Assembly (NCBI GenBank): GCA_964609965.1
Contig: CAZSTS010000008.1
Coordinates: forward strand, 41,881 to 105,880
Reading direction: 5' to 3'
Length of the DNA stretch: 64,000 nucleotides
Origin: JAHJDR01 sp964609965
GTDB taxonomy: Bacteria; UBA10199; JADGCS01
Below the pieces are notes generated by a model, which saw only the letters and a list, made by a program, of their open reading frames with translations, did no database searches and had not been told where the DNA came from. Positions 1 to 7,912 of the stretch are shown in pieces. A program made the position numbers and the translations under genes. Numbering within the stretch: the stretch's first letter is position 1; each line of letters opens with the position of its first letter.

Positions 1-48
1 TTATATTCTCGTAGTTTGCTTGATATGGTCCTCAGCAAACTTAAATAA
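1..48 (+). CDS. 3' end of an upstream gene, probably TRAP substrate-binding protein
   Basis: Frame 1 is open from the window edge and ends in TAA at 46-48, giving a 15-residue tail rich in Leu, Ser and Lys. It stops five bases before the DctQ gene, so it is probably the last gene upstream in the same operon. In TRAP operons that gene is commonly the periplasmic DctP solute-binding protein. The tail is too short to identify the family from sequence, so the assignment rests on context only. Confidence 0.4.
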   Translation, partial: LYSRSLLDMVLSKLK

Positions 49-53
49 TCAAT

Positions 54-626
54 ATGACAGTCAATCCTTTTAAAATTCTATTCGCCATAGATCGGTTACT
101 CGTTAAACTCGAAACATTTCTCCTGGTCACAGCCCTTGTTCTCTTGCTTTGCTTTGCTTTTTTACAGGTGATGCTGAGGAATGTTTTTGATACGGCAATT
201 CATTGGGGCGATGTTTTTAATCGACTCTTGGTTATTTGGATTGGTTTTTTTGCAGCAACCATTGGGGCTCACGAGAATAAGCACCTTTCAATGGAAGTGT
301 TTACAAAGGTAATGCCTGAGCGTGCCAAGCCTATTATTAGTTTATTTGTTAATATATTTATTATTTTTGTTGCCGCTATTCTCACGCACGTTTCTTGTCA
401 GTTTTTTCAAGATCAGATTACATTTGAGGCCACGGATTTATTATTTGAAGGTGTGCCTAAGGCCTATTTTACAATTATTTTTCCCATAGGGTTTGGTTTG
501 ATATGTTTTCACTATGTTGTGAAGCTTTTGGAGAATCTCTACAACTTTGCAGGTGGTGATAAAGCCTATCCCAAAAGTGATGATAGTTCAGATATTGAGC
601 TCTCGGTTAAGATTAAAATGAAATAG
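54..626 (+). CDS. dctQ: TRAP transporter small permease (DctQ family)
   Basis: The 190-residue protein has four hydrophobic segments (about residues 20-42, 56-72, 93-115 and 137-160), the layout of the DctQ small membrane subunit of tripartite ATP-independent periplasmic transporters. The stretch around residues 40-62 (VMLRNVFDTAIHWGDVFNR) matches the conserved RN...W.DE-type region after the first segment. The large permease follows, which supports the call. TRAP systems use ion gradients to import organic acids and related solutes; the substrate here cannot be told. The tail after residue 165 is charged and cytoplasmic in character. Confidence 0.85.
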   Translation: MTVNPFKILFAIDRLLVKLETFLLVTALVLLLCFAFLQVMLRNVFDTAIHWGDVFNRLLVIWIGFFAATIGAHENKHLSMEVFTKVMPERAKPIISLFVNIFIIFVAAILTHVSCQFFQDQITFEATDLLFEGVPKAYFTIIFPIGFGLICFHYVVKLLENLYNFAGGDKAYPKSDDSSDIELSVKIKMK

Positions 627-633
627 TTAACTT

Positions 634-725
634 GGTCAAAGGTCCAAGGTCGAAGGTTAAAGGTCGAAGATTTATTGAATTGGTTTTTGACATTTGACAT
701 TAGACTTTTGACATTTGACAAAAAA
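634..725 (+). repeat. Intergenic word repeats between dctQ and dctM
   Basis: The 5' half repeats variants of AAGGTCGAAGG (four near copies from 638 to 670). The 3' half repeats variants of TTTGACATTTGACA (from 685 to 722). Neither half looks coding, although the dctM frame runs open through it. It is one of the degenerate word-repeat loci described in the findings. Confidence 0.7.
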
Positions 726-2186
726 ATGTCATCAGTTCTCTTTGTCATATTCGCGCTTCTCGGTGTTCCTTTGTTTGCCATTTTTGGGGCTGTTGCCCTT
801 TATTCTTATCACCAAACAGGATTGAACCCCATTGCCATTGTTTCAGAGTATTATAAACTAGCTTCGCAACCTGTTCTTTTGACAATCCCGCTATTCACTT
901 TTGCTGGTTATCTTTTGGCAGAGAGCAATGCTCCGAATAGGTTGGTGAATGTAGCCAAGGCTTGCGTGGGTTGGATGCCAGGCGGGTTGGCTCTGGTTAC
1001 CATTATTTCTTGTGCCTTTTTCACTGCCTTTACAGGGGCCTCGGGCGTTACCATTATTGCTTTAGGCGGGCTGCTTTATCCAATTCTCAAAAAAGAAAAA
1101 TATGGTGACAAATTTTCTATGGGGCTTGTGACTTGTTGCGGGTCTTTGGGGTTGCTTTTTCCACCTTCGCTTCCCCTGATTCTTTACGGGCTCATTGGCA
1201 AAGTAAGTATTGATAAGCTTTTTATTGCTGGGGTGATTCCTGGTATTGTGATCATGATCATTTTGGCTACGTACTCAGCCAGGATTTCAGTTATTAAGCA
1301 CGCTCCTGCTAAAAAAATGACAGGCAAAGGTTATTTGGCTATCATAAAAAGTTTTGGTTTAGGTCTTGTGAGTTTTGCTGTTATTGGAGGTGTTCTTGGG
1401 GGGGCATATTACCTATTACGATTAGTTTTTCCTGGTATCACAACACCTGTTTTCTTGTTTATTCTTCTTGTTCTCTTTGTATTTTTGACTATTTTCGGGG
1501 CTAGAAAGTTTCCTCACAACAAGGTTATTCAATCATTGCGTGGGGCAATTTGGGAATTGCCATTACCCATACTTATCATTGTAGCTATTTATGGTGGATT
1601 TATCACTGTGAGTGAGGCTGCGGCAGTTGTGGCTTTCTATGTTTTTGTTGTCGAAGTGTTCATCTATCGCGACATCAAAATATTCACTGATATTCCAAAG
1701 ATTGTAAAAGATTCTATGGTGCTGGTTGGTGGTATTCTCATCATTTTAGGTGTGGCCATGGGACTCACAAATTTTCTCATCGACCAGGAAGTTCCTTATC
1801 GCATTTTTGCTTGGGTAAATCAGTTTATCCAGTCCAAGTGGATGTTCTTAGTTGTTCTCAATATTTTCTTACTCATTGTGGGTTGTATGATGGATATTTT
1901 TTCTGCTGTGATTGTTGTGGTTCCCATCATCACGCCTATAGCTCTCAAATACGGTGTTGATCCTGTTCATCTAGCCATAATCTTTCTCACAAACTTAGAA
2001 ATAGGTTACATCACTCCACCTGTTGGTTTGAATCTTTTCATTTCTTCATTCCGCTTTAAACGCAGCATATTTGAACTCTATCGAATCACACTGCCGTTCT
2101 TGTTCCTGCTCATTTTAGCTTTGTTGGTCATCACTTACATTCCTTGGCTCTCATTGTTTCTTTTGGATCTGTTGGGATTGAATTAA
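726..2186 (+). CDS. dctM: TRAP transporter large permease (DctM family)
   Basis: The 486-residue, very hydrophobic protein has about twelve predicted membrane segments. Motifs typical of DctM are visible: a FTGASGVTI-type stretch near residue 105, a GSLGLLFPPSLPLILYG region near residue 140, and a C-terminal EIGYITPPVGLN segment. It forms the main translocation channel of the TRAP system with DctQ. The frame is open from 675, but those extra codons are the intergenic repeat, so the ATG at 726 is the likely start. It is somewhat longer than the usual DctM (about 430 residues) because of extra hydrophobic residues around 225-270. Confidence 0.9.
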   Translation: MSSVLFVIFALLGVPLFAIFGAVALYSYHQTGLNPIAIVSEYYKLASQPVLLTIPLFTFAGYLLAESNAPNRLVNVAKACVGWMPGGLALVTIISCAFFTAFTGASGVTIIALGGLLYPILKKEKYGDKFSMGLVTCCGSLGLLFPPSLPLILYGLIGKVSIDKLFIAGVIPGIVIMIILATYSARISVIKHAPAKKMTGKGYLAIIKSFGLGLVSFAVIGGVLGGAYYLLRLVFPGITTPVFLFILLVLFVFLTIFGARKFPHNKVIQSLRGAIWELPLPILIIVAIYGGFITVSEAAAVVAFYVFVVEVFIYRDIKIFTDIPKIVKDSMVLVGGILIILGVAMGLTNFLIDQEVPYRIFAWVNQFIQSKWMFLVVLNIFLLIVGCMMDIFSAVIVVVPIITPIALKYGVDPVHLAIIFLTNLEIGYITPPVGLNLFISSFRFKRSIFELYRITLPFLFLLILALLVITYIPWLSLFLLDLLGLN

Positions 2187-2192
2187 AGGGGA

Positions 2193-2231
2193 ATTGGGCC
2201 TGTGGGCCTAGGGACCCTAGGGCCTTCGGAA
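2193..2231 (+). repeat. GGGCCT-word palindrome between convergent dctM and HD-GYP gene
   Basis: Variants of GGGCCTAGGG and its complement are packed between the dctM stop and the end of the opposing response regulator gene. The core at 2206-2221 is a near-perfect palindrome. A second locus at 60354-60426 uses the same word. It could act as a shared hairpin for two converging transcripts, although no T-run follows. Confidence 0.6.
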
Positions 2232-2242
2232 GAAAATCAAAG

Positions 2243-3244
2243 TTATTTTTCCTTATAAGAACGTCGGATCAGATTAATAAAGACTTGAACAATTTTGGGC
2301 TCCCATTGACCGCTATTTATTTCTCTTTCGAAAATAACAGAGGCTTGAATAGGGCTAATGCCTTTACGGTAGGGGCGGTTAGATGTCATGGCATCAAAGG
2401 CATCGGCTATGGAACAAATTTTGGCTGCAATAGGAATTTGATCGCCTTTTAGGCCATCAGGATTACCATTGCCATCAACGCGTTCATGGTGCCATCTGAT
2501 AATGGGTAAGAATCTTTTAAATGATTTGAGAGTTTTGCAGATTTCGAATCCTCGAGAAGGATGGGTTCGGATGTGAGCAATCTCTTCTGAAGTTAACTTT
2601 CCTTCTTTGTTTAAGACAGAATCTTTGATACCAATTTTCCCAATATCGTGAAGGAGAGCTCCTTTTTTTATGACCTCTATTTCTTGAGGCAGGAGGCCTA
2701 GTTCTCTTGCCAAAATAACTGAGTACTTTGATACTCGTTCAGAATGACCTCTTGTATAGATGTCTTTGGCTTCGATAGCTTCGGCAAGAGCAAAAACAAT
2801 TGATTCTCCGTGATCGAGCTCATCGTATAATAATTTAACGCGTAATAGTGATTTGATTCGAGTCAGTAATTCGAGTTTATTAAATGGTTTGATAAGGAAA
2901 TCATCAGCGCCCAACTCCATGGCTTTGATTTTATCGTCTAACTCTCTCAAGGCTGAGATGATGATGATGGGAATGAATGCTGTTTTTGGGTCTTCTTTGA
3001 GCCGTTGGCAGACTTCGTAGCCTGATATGCGGGGCATCATCAGGTCTAAGAGAATAAGATCTGGTTCTTGTTCTTTGATCATTTGCAAGGCTTGATCGCC
3101 ATCGTAGGCTTTTCGAATCTCATAATTGAGGGGTTTTAGGTGCATGCAAATGAGCTCGACATTGGTTTCATTGTCATCAACAATGAGGATTTTTTGCGCG
3201 TACTCTTTTTCGTTCGTAATAAGTGATGTGTAGGTGCTAGACAT
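2243..3244 (-). CDS. Two-component response regulator with HD-GYP domain
   Basis: The 333-residue protein has an N-terminal receiver domain (about 17-135) with phosphoacceptor Asp67 and conserved Lys119. A C-terminal HD-GYP phosphohydrolase domain (about 145-325) carries HD at 199-200 and HHE at 252-254. HD-GYP domains degrade cyclic di-GMP or related dinucleotides, so this is a probable output of a phosphorelay. The signature that is normally GYP reads GNP at 260-262, so partner binding or activity may differ. No kinase gene is adjacent. The gene is divergent from the small membrane-protein gene at 3327. Confidence 0.9.
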   Translation of the reverse strand: MSSTYTSLITNEKEYAQKILIVDDNETNVELICMHLKPLNYEIRKAYDGDQALQMIKEQEPDLILLDLMMPRISGYEVCQRLKEDPKTAFIPIIIISALRELDDKIKAMELGADDFLIKPFNKLELLTRIKSLLRVKLLYDELDHGESIVFALAEAIEAKDIYTRGHSERVSKYSVILARELGLLPQEIEVIKKGALLHDIGKIGIKDSVLNKEGKLTSEEIAHIRTHPSRGFEICKTLKSFKRFLPIIRWHHERVDGNGNPDGLKGDQIPIAAKICSIADAFDAMTSNRPYRKGISPIQASVIFEREINSGQWEPKIVQVFINLIRRSYKEK

Positions 3245-3326
3245 TAGACATATTAGAGCATAAGATTAATGAAATCACAATCATTTTGAGATTGCATAAT
3301 CTGAAAACAGACTTTATTGTAGGGGT

Positions 3327-3719
3327 ATGAGCAAGATTTTAAGATATTTATTTATAGGCGTTCTCGTTTTTGTATTTTTGTATTATTTTGGCGATATTCG
3401 TATCAACGATCTCAATATTAGAGATTATTTACAAAAAACTGTTACGCTTCAGAATCTCATAATTGTTAAAAAGAAATGTGGTAAAATTTATTATGCGATC
3501 GAAAGCATTACAAAATCGAAAAGCAGTAAAACCAAAGTTATTCAGCCAAAAGTAAGCAAAGTTCCAGATCTTACCAGGTTGGCAGATAAAAAAACTACCC
3601 CTTCAAAGGCCGGCAAACTAGATGCTCTTACATATAAAGATCGCGAAAAGTTAAGAAACCTACTTCAACAACATCTCGATAATCCCCCTAATGCCCAGAT
3701 ACAACATTCTGGGAGGTAA
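3327..3719 (+). CDS. Small membrane-anchored protein of unknown function
   Basis: The 130-residue protein has one hydrophobic segment at about residues 6-22, then a basic, lysine- and threonine-rich soluble part ending in a Gln/His/Asn-rich tail. The topology suggests an inner-membrane anchor with the rest in the periplasm. A GGGG stretch five bases upstream of the ATG may serve as ribosome binding site. I recognise no family. The next gene downstream has a similar design, so the two may be co-transcribed. Confidence 0.6.
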   Translation: MSKILRYLFIGVLVFVFLYYFGDIRINDLNIRDYLQKTVTLQNLIIVKKKCGKIYYAIESITKSKSSKTKVIQPKVSKVPDLTRLADKKTTPSKAGKLDALTYKDREKLRNLLQQHLDNPPNAQIQHSGR

Positions 3720-3769
3720 AAGAGTGGGAGTCGCAGGCTCGCGGGTTCTCAGGGCGGAAGAAAACAATC

Positions 3770-4147
3770 ATGACAAAAAAAGTCCTATTAGTTGTAACCA
3801 CATTTTTTTTCATAGTGATGGGGTTATTGACGCTGCGTTATTATTTTGATCAGCAGGACATGGAGTTAGCAGAAAAAATTCTTTTTGAGCAGAGATTAGA
3901 GAATTTCCCAGAAAAAACATTGCTAGGAAAAATGGCAGAGGATCTCAAAATCGAGAAATCAAGGCTCTATTGTGAAAAGAATATCTTCTCTCGCTATGAA
4001 GGAAAGGTTGTTATAGTTTGTGGTGAAGAAACCAAATTTAACTCACTAAAAAATAAAGAAAAATACATTTGGTTGGTGAGTATCAATAGCAAAAAAGCCC
4101 TCCCATATAGTGCCCTTTCAAAGGGGCTATATACCGAAAATCCCTAA
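3770..4147 (+). CDS. Small membrane-anchored protein of unknown function
   Basis: The 125-residue protein has an N-terminal hydrophobic segment at about 4-24 followed by a charged soluble domain with two cysteines (about residues 64 and 81). It could be an uncleaved anchor or a signal peptide. The ATG has no strong Shine-Dalgarno; GGGCGGAAGAA lies about 10 bases upstream. It follows the previous small membrane protein by 50 bases on the same strand. No family recognised. Confidence 0.55.
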   Translation: MTKKVLLVVTTFFFIVMGLLTLRYYFDQQDMELAEKILFEQRLENFPEKTLLGKMAEDLKIEKSRLYCEKNIFSRYEGKVVIVCGEETKFNSLKNKEKYIWLVSINSKKALPYSALSKGLYTENP

Positions 4148-4223
4148 TAACGCTGTTAATACATGTTAAGTTAAGGGGAAATTGTTCCTTCCAAATACCA
4201 ATAAATTACGGTACAATATAAGT

Positions 4224-4823
4224 ATGATTGAGGGACCGGTATTAGTATTAAACAGATCCTATATTCCTGTTCAGATCACATCTGTAAAACGGGCAATTTG
4301 CCTTGCATTTAAGGGACTTGCACGTATTCTTGATGAACAATATCAGACCTATGATTTTCAGTCTTGGGCAGAGTTAGCTGTGGCAGTTAAGGATGACCGG
4401 ATCAACTTGACACATCGAGCTATTCGAGTGCCTCGGGTGATTTTGCTACAGTTTTACGATAGGCTTCCCAATAGAGATGTTAGGCTTTCTCGTGAAAACA
4501 TCTATTTGCGTGATAAAAACACATGCCAATATTGTAAAAAGAAGTTTAAACGATCAGACCTCAATTTGGATCATGTCATTCCCATATCTCAAGGGGGTAA
4601 GACCACATGGGATAATGTTGTTTGCAGTTGCCTGCCTTGCAATAATAAAAAAGGTGGAAGGACTCCAGTGCAAGCTAGGATGAGTCTGAACAAAATACCC
4701 AAAGAACCAAAATACAGCATTTTTATGCAAATATCACCAAAGCAAAACCTTTTTAAAGCCTGGCGGGTTTATATGAACCCAGTTGATTTTGCCTATTGGT
4801 GCTTGGAGTTGGATGAGGATTAG
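4224..4823 (+). CDS. HNH endonuclease family protein
   Basis: With the internal ATG at 4224 the product is 199 residues and begins at the conserved VLVLNRSYIPV-type N-terminus of this family. An open extension to 4182 lacks similarity to the family start. The HNH domain lies at about 98-150: a CxxC pair (C101, C104), the DH of the beta-beta-alpha-metal fold at 116-117, an Asn at 131 and a second CxxC (136, 139) followed by NNKKGGR. Stand-alone HNH proteins of this type are widespread chromosomal genes whose in vivo role is mostly unknown. No phage or restriction genes are adjacent. Confidence 0.85.
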   Translation: MIEGPVLVLNRSYIPVQITSVKRAICLAFKGLARILDEQYQTYDFQSWAELAVAVKDDRINLTHRAIRVPRVILLQFYDRLPNRDVRLSRENIYLRDKNTCQYCKKKFKRSDLNLDHVIPISQGGKTTWDNVVCSCLPCNNKKGGRTPVQARMSLNKIPKEPKYSIFMQISPKQNLFKAWRVYMNPVDFAYWCLELDED

Positions 4824-4878
4824 CTAGTAGCTGGAAGATCCTATTGATTCCCTTCAATAAAAAACATATCTAATTCAA

Positions 4879-5829
4879 ATGTCTAAAACAGAAACGCATA
4901 TAGTTTTAACATCTGGTGATCGGTTAGATCATTATCTTGCAGAGCAGGGGATATGTACATCTCGATCTGAAGCCCAAAAGCTCATCAAAGATGGTTTTGT
5001 GAATATTAATGGTTCAAAAGAAAAACCGTCTTACAAAGTTCATGAAAATGACCAAATTATTATAGAGTTTCCACCTCTAAAGCCCACAGAACTCAAACCT
5101 CACAAAGTAGATTTTGAGATTTTGCATGAAGATGAAGATATTTTAGTTCTCAACAAGCCGGTAAATCTTGTGGTTCATCCTGGAGCAGGGAATTATGAAA
5201 CAAGTTTAGTGCATGGGCTTTTATATCATTGCAAAGACCTGTCTGGCATTGGTGGTGTTGAGCGACCTGGGATTGTGCATCGCCTCGATAAAGGTACTTC
5301 TGGTGTGATGGTTGTTGCTAAAAATGACCGTGCGCATCATAGTCTTTCGGACCAATTTAAAAATCACGAGGTAGAAAAAGAGTACAGGGCACTTTGTTTG
5401 GGGCAGATACAACTAAAGCAACAAACTCTTGTCAGTCTCATGAAGCGCTCTGAAACTAATCGTAAAAAATTTATTATTAATCAGAAAAAAGGCAAAGAAG
5501 CGATCACGCATATAACCGTATTAGAAACAAGTGATCGTGTCAGCTATGTATCGGTTAAGATAGACACAGGGCGCACGCATCAGATACGTGTTCATCTGCA
5601 TTCCATTAATCATCCTATTATGGGTGATGAAGTTTATGGGGGGACAAAAAAACTTTCAAAGTTTGCAGATGAAGAAAAGGATTTTATTTCTAAGTTAGAA
5701 GGTCCATTGCTTCATGCCCTGCAACTGGGGTTTACACATCCTCTCACCAGAAAAAAAATGTCTTTTAAAGCATCTCTACCAGAAAAATTTCAACAAGCCT
5801 TGAATGTTTTTTTTGAGATCAACGAATAG
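4879..5829 (+). CDS. rluD: RluD-family 23S rRNA pseudouridine synthase
   Basis: The 316-residue protein has an N-terminal S4 RNA-binding domain (about 15-65) and an RluA/RluD catalytic domain. The signature HRLDKGTSG holds catalytic Asp137, and the RTHQIRVHL motif lies near residue 235. It isomerises uridines in rRNA, most likely the helix 69 sites of 23S rRNA if it is a true RluD. A second, more divergent family member lies at 47895-48758, so exact target assignment needs comparison. Size matches the family. Confidence 0.88.
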   Translation: MSKTETHIVLTSGDRLDHYLAEQGICTSRSEAQKLIKDGFVNINGSKEKPSYKVHENDQIIIEFPPLKPTELKPHKVDFEILHEDEDILVLNKPVNLVVHPGAGNYETSLVHGLLYHCKDLSGIGGVERPGIVHRLDKGTSGVMVVAKNDRAHHSLSDQFKNHEVEKEYRALCLGQIQLKQQTLVSLMKRSETNRKKFIINQKKGKEAITHITVLETSDRVSYVSVKIDTGRTHQIRVHLHSINHPIMGDEVYGGTKKLSKFADEEKDFISKLEGPLLHALQLGFTHPLTRKKMSFKASLPEKFQQALNVFFEINE

Positions 5830-5913
5830 TTTTTTTGATTGTCTAAAATCACTAATCATTGTACAAAATTATCAATTGTATTTATTAAAAACCTATTACT
5901 TAAGGGGGTTCTA

Positions 5914-6273
5914 ATGGAAGCTAGTTATCAAACAGCAGGTTTATCTTCGACCATATTTATGCTTGTGGTCGCTCTATTTTTTATTGTCACTTTTTGGAAG
6001 ATTTATGTTAAAGCCGGCTTACCAGGATGGGGTGTTCTTATTCCCATTTATAACACTATTTTATTTCTTAAAATGGCCGGCAAGCCATGGTGGTGGATAT
6101 TCTTACTCTTCATACCAATTGTGGGATTTATCGTCGCGATTATTGCGATCATTGCTTTCGCTCATAATTTTGGCAAGAGCACAGGTTTTGGTATAGGGCT
6201 GTTATTTTTGGGCCTTATTTTCTACCCCATACTAGCGTTTGGAAAGGCTGAATATAAGCCTGTTACTTCGTAA
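5914..6273 (+). CDS. DUF5684-like small membrane protein
   Basis: The ATG at 5914 has a strong ribosome binding site, TAAGGGGG, starting 13 bases upstream, so the longer frame from 5839 is not used. The 119-residue product has three or four hydrophobic segments and the hallmark KAGLPGWGVLIPIYN stretch followed by AGKPWWW. This pattern is typical of small DUF5684-type proteins, sometimes found beside signal peptidases. Function is unknown. It converges with ferritin across a palindromic repeat. Confidence 0.75.
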   Translation: MEASYQTAGLSSTIFMLVVALFFIVTFWKIYVKAGLPGWGVLIPIYNTILFLKMAGKPWWWIFLLFIPIVGFIVAIIAIIAFAHNFGKSTGFGIGLLFLGLIFYPILAFGKAEYKPVTS

Positions 6274-6289
6274 GATTTCGTAAGATGGT

Positions 6290-6392
6290 TGCGGTGACGA
6301 GACCCGTTTCGTTAATCGGTTAGGGTTACGTAATTTTATCCTGACGTAACCGTTACCCCTAAACGATACGGGTTTCGTAATCCAAAAACGAT
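6290..6392 (+). repeat. Dispersed inverted repeat, copy A (GGTTAGGGTTACG words)
   Basis: The left side contains GACCCGTTTCGTTAATC then GGTTAGGGTTACG. The right side contains CGTAACCGTTACCCCTAAACG then ATACGGGTTTCGT, so the two halves are roughly reverse complements around 6340-6352. Related sequence occurs at 25515-25640 and 56826-56862. It lies between the convergent DUF5684-like gene and ferritin. Confidence 0.75.
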
Positions 6393-6395
6393 AGA

Positions 6396-6908
6396 CTACT
6401 TACCTGTAGTTGAATCCACGAACACTCTTTGTCCCATTTCTTTATCGAGCATGTAAAGGCTTTCTTTAGACTCGCTCATCATTTTAAGTTGGGCCAGAAA
6501 ACCTGAGGCAGTAGCCTCTTCTTCGACTTGTTCTTCTAAAAACCATTGTAAAAAGTTATTTGTTGTATGATCTTTCAGTTCAATGGCTACATCTACTAGG
6601 TTGTTGATGAGTGAAGTAACGAGTTGTTCGTGTTTGAGGGTTTCTTCAAAGACATGGATGGGTGATTTCCATTCATGAGCGGGGGTTTCGATAGCTGTGA
6701 GCAGGACATGACCATCTCTTTCGTGAACGTAATTAAAAAACTTCATGGCATGTGTGAGTTCTTCTTGATACTGTATGCGCATCCAGTTGGCAAAACCAGG
6801 TAGATCTTTGGTCTCAAAATAAGCAGCCATAGAAAGATAAAGATAGGCAGAAAAAAATTCTGCATTGATTTGCTCACTTAAGGCTTTTTCCATTTTAGTG
6901 TTGATCAT
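6396..6908 (-). CDS. ftnA: Ferritin
   Basis: The 170-residue four-helix iron-storage protein keeps the full bacterial FtnA ferroxidase set at standard numbering: Glu17, Glu50, His53, Glu94, Gln127 and Glu130, plus Tyr24. It has no heme-binding Met expected of bacterioferritin. It oxidises Fe(II) and stores the mineral in a 24-subunit shell in the cytoplasm. A clear AGGAG precedes the ATG. It is monocistronic. I saw no convincing Fur box in the 250-base upstream gap. Confidence 0.95.
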   Translation of the reverse strand: MINTKMEKALSEQINAEFFSAYLYLSMAAYFETKDLPGFANWMRIQYQEELTHAMKFFNYVHERDGHVLLTAIETPAHEWKSPIHVFEETLKHEQLVTSLINNLVDVAIELKDHTTNNFLQWFLEEQVEEEATASGFLAQLKMMSESKESLYMLDKEMGQRVFVDSTTGK

Positions 6909-6992
6909 GTTTTCTCCTAAAAAATAGTAATAAAACCAAATGATTATTCTGTTATAAATCCGTCATTTAGTACATTTGAAAAAAGATAAATA

Positions 6993-7072
6993 ACGCACCT
7001 TAACTATTGAAATCAATGATTGCTTTTTTATGTTTTTCTATTAGTAAATCCAAATTGTTGAATTAGGTGCGT
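6993..7072 (+). repeat. Spaced inverted repeat between ferritin and secreted-protein genes
   Basis: ACGCACCT at 6993-7000 is matched by AGGTGCGT at 7065-7072, with extra partial pairing inside. It lies in the 254-base gap between two divergent genes, so it could be a regulator site or a hairpin in one leader. The spacing of 64 bases makes a simple operator less likely. Confidence 0.45.
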
Positions 7073-7162
7073 ATAGCGAATGGCGCGTCTATTAATTAAT
7101 CCACATCTTTGATGTCACGCGACAATCGTCATTTATTAACTCGTTATTCATAGGAGATATTT

Positions 7163-7696
7163 ATGAAAAAGATTATTTTACTCACAGCGGTTTTGGCTAT
7201 TGTTGCTTTATTTGTAGTTAGCACAGCTCATGCAGTTGCGCTCAATTGGGCAAATAAAAATACCGTTATTGTTGACCATACTGTACAAGTAACAAAACCA
7301 AATTCTAAGTGGGATACCCAAACTAAACATTACAAAGATCCAGCTCCAGTAAAGTGGGTTCGTCACATTTCTGGCGCAAATCCTCAAATGTATTTACGAT
7401 ATAAATACAATGTTACTGGTCAAACAGCTCATGCTTATTCCAAACAAGTAGGAAAAGAATTATCAAATCGTGGTATTCGCGTTATCAGAACAGAAAAGAA
7501 AGTCATTAACGCACGTAACGTAGCCATTGTTCATGGTACAAGAGGCGAAGAGCAATTCATGGTTGGTGTTTGGAGACATAAGGATATTGGTTTCCAACTT
7601 GAGTGTGTTGCTGTTCATGGTAAGTTTGACCGCTATGTTGGTGAATTCTATCAAGCCATCAACTCAGTGAGAATTTTGAAGGAATCAGGTCTATAG
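7163..7696 (+). CDS. Secreted protein of unknown function
   Basis: The 177-residue protein has a clear Sec signal peptide (charged KK, hydrophobic residues 4-20, Ala-rich cleavage region STAHAVA near 21-27). The mature part is basic and Tyr/Trp-rich with no recognised domain; a central VTGQTAHAYSKQV stretch and a C-terminal half with alternating hydrophobic residues suggest a small alpha/beta fold. AGGAGAT lies seven bases before the ATG. A good terminator follows, so it is monocistronic. Periplasmic location is inferred. Confidence 0.7.
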   Translation: MKKIILLTAVLAIVALFVVSTAHAVALNWANKNTVIVDHTVQVTKPNSKWDTQTKHYKDPAPVKWVRHISGANPQMYLRYKYNVTGQTAHAYSKQVGKELSNRGIRVIRTEKKVINARNVAIVHGTRGEEQFMVGVWRHKDIGFQLECVAVHGKFDRYVGEFYQAINSVRILKESGL

Positions 7697-7729
7697 ATCG
7701 TACAGCGTACAACATAGAGTATTTACAAG

Positions 7730-7759
7730 GGGCGGTGCTTAGGCATCGCCCTTTTTTTT
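7730..7759 (+). terminator. Rho-independent terminator of the secreted-protein gene
   Basis: GGGCGGTGC pairs with GCATCGCCC across a TTAG loop (one G-T wobble), followed by eight T residues. It lies 34 bases after the stop codon at 7696. Confidence 0.9.
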
Positions 7760-7912
7760 AGGCACAAGGCTCCATGTGTTCGCCTTGTGTTTTGGACAAG
7801 ATAATAAGCTAATAATATCAATCAGATACAATTCATAAGTCACCGTATTCCCTCAGTGCCCAAAAAATGATTAATCACACAACATTAGGATCAAGTTTGC
7901 GATAAGAGATTT

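Noticed and set aside
566..781. 71-residue minus-strand frame across the dctQ-dctM gap
   Set aside because: It consists of the complement of intergenic word repeats and gene ends; no start signal.
2144..2452. 102-residue frame overlapping the HD-GYP gene
   Set aside because: It runs antisense through the HD-GYP domain and through the GGGCCT repeat, with no ribosome binding site or protein-like composition.
6909..7162. Fur box upstream of ferritin
   Set aside because: Only scattered GATTATT-like pieces are present; no 19-base palindrome close to GATAATGATAATCATTATC.
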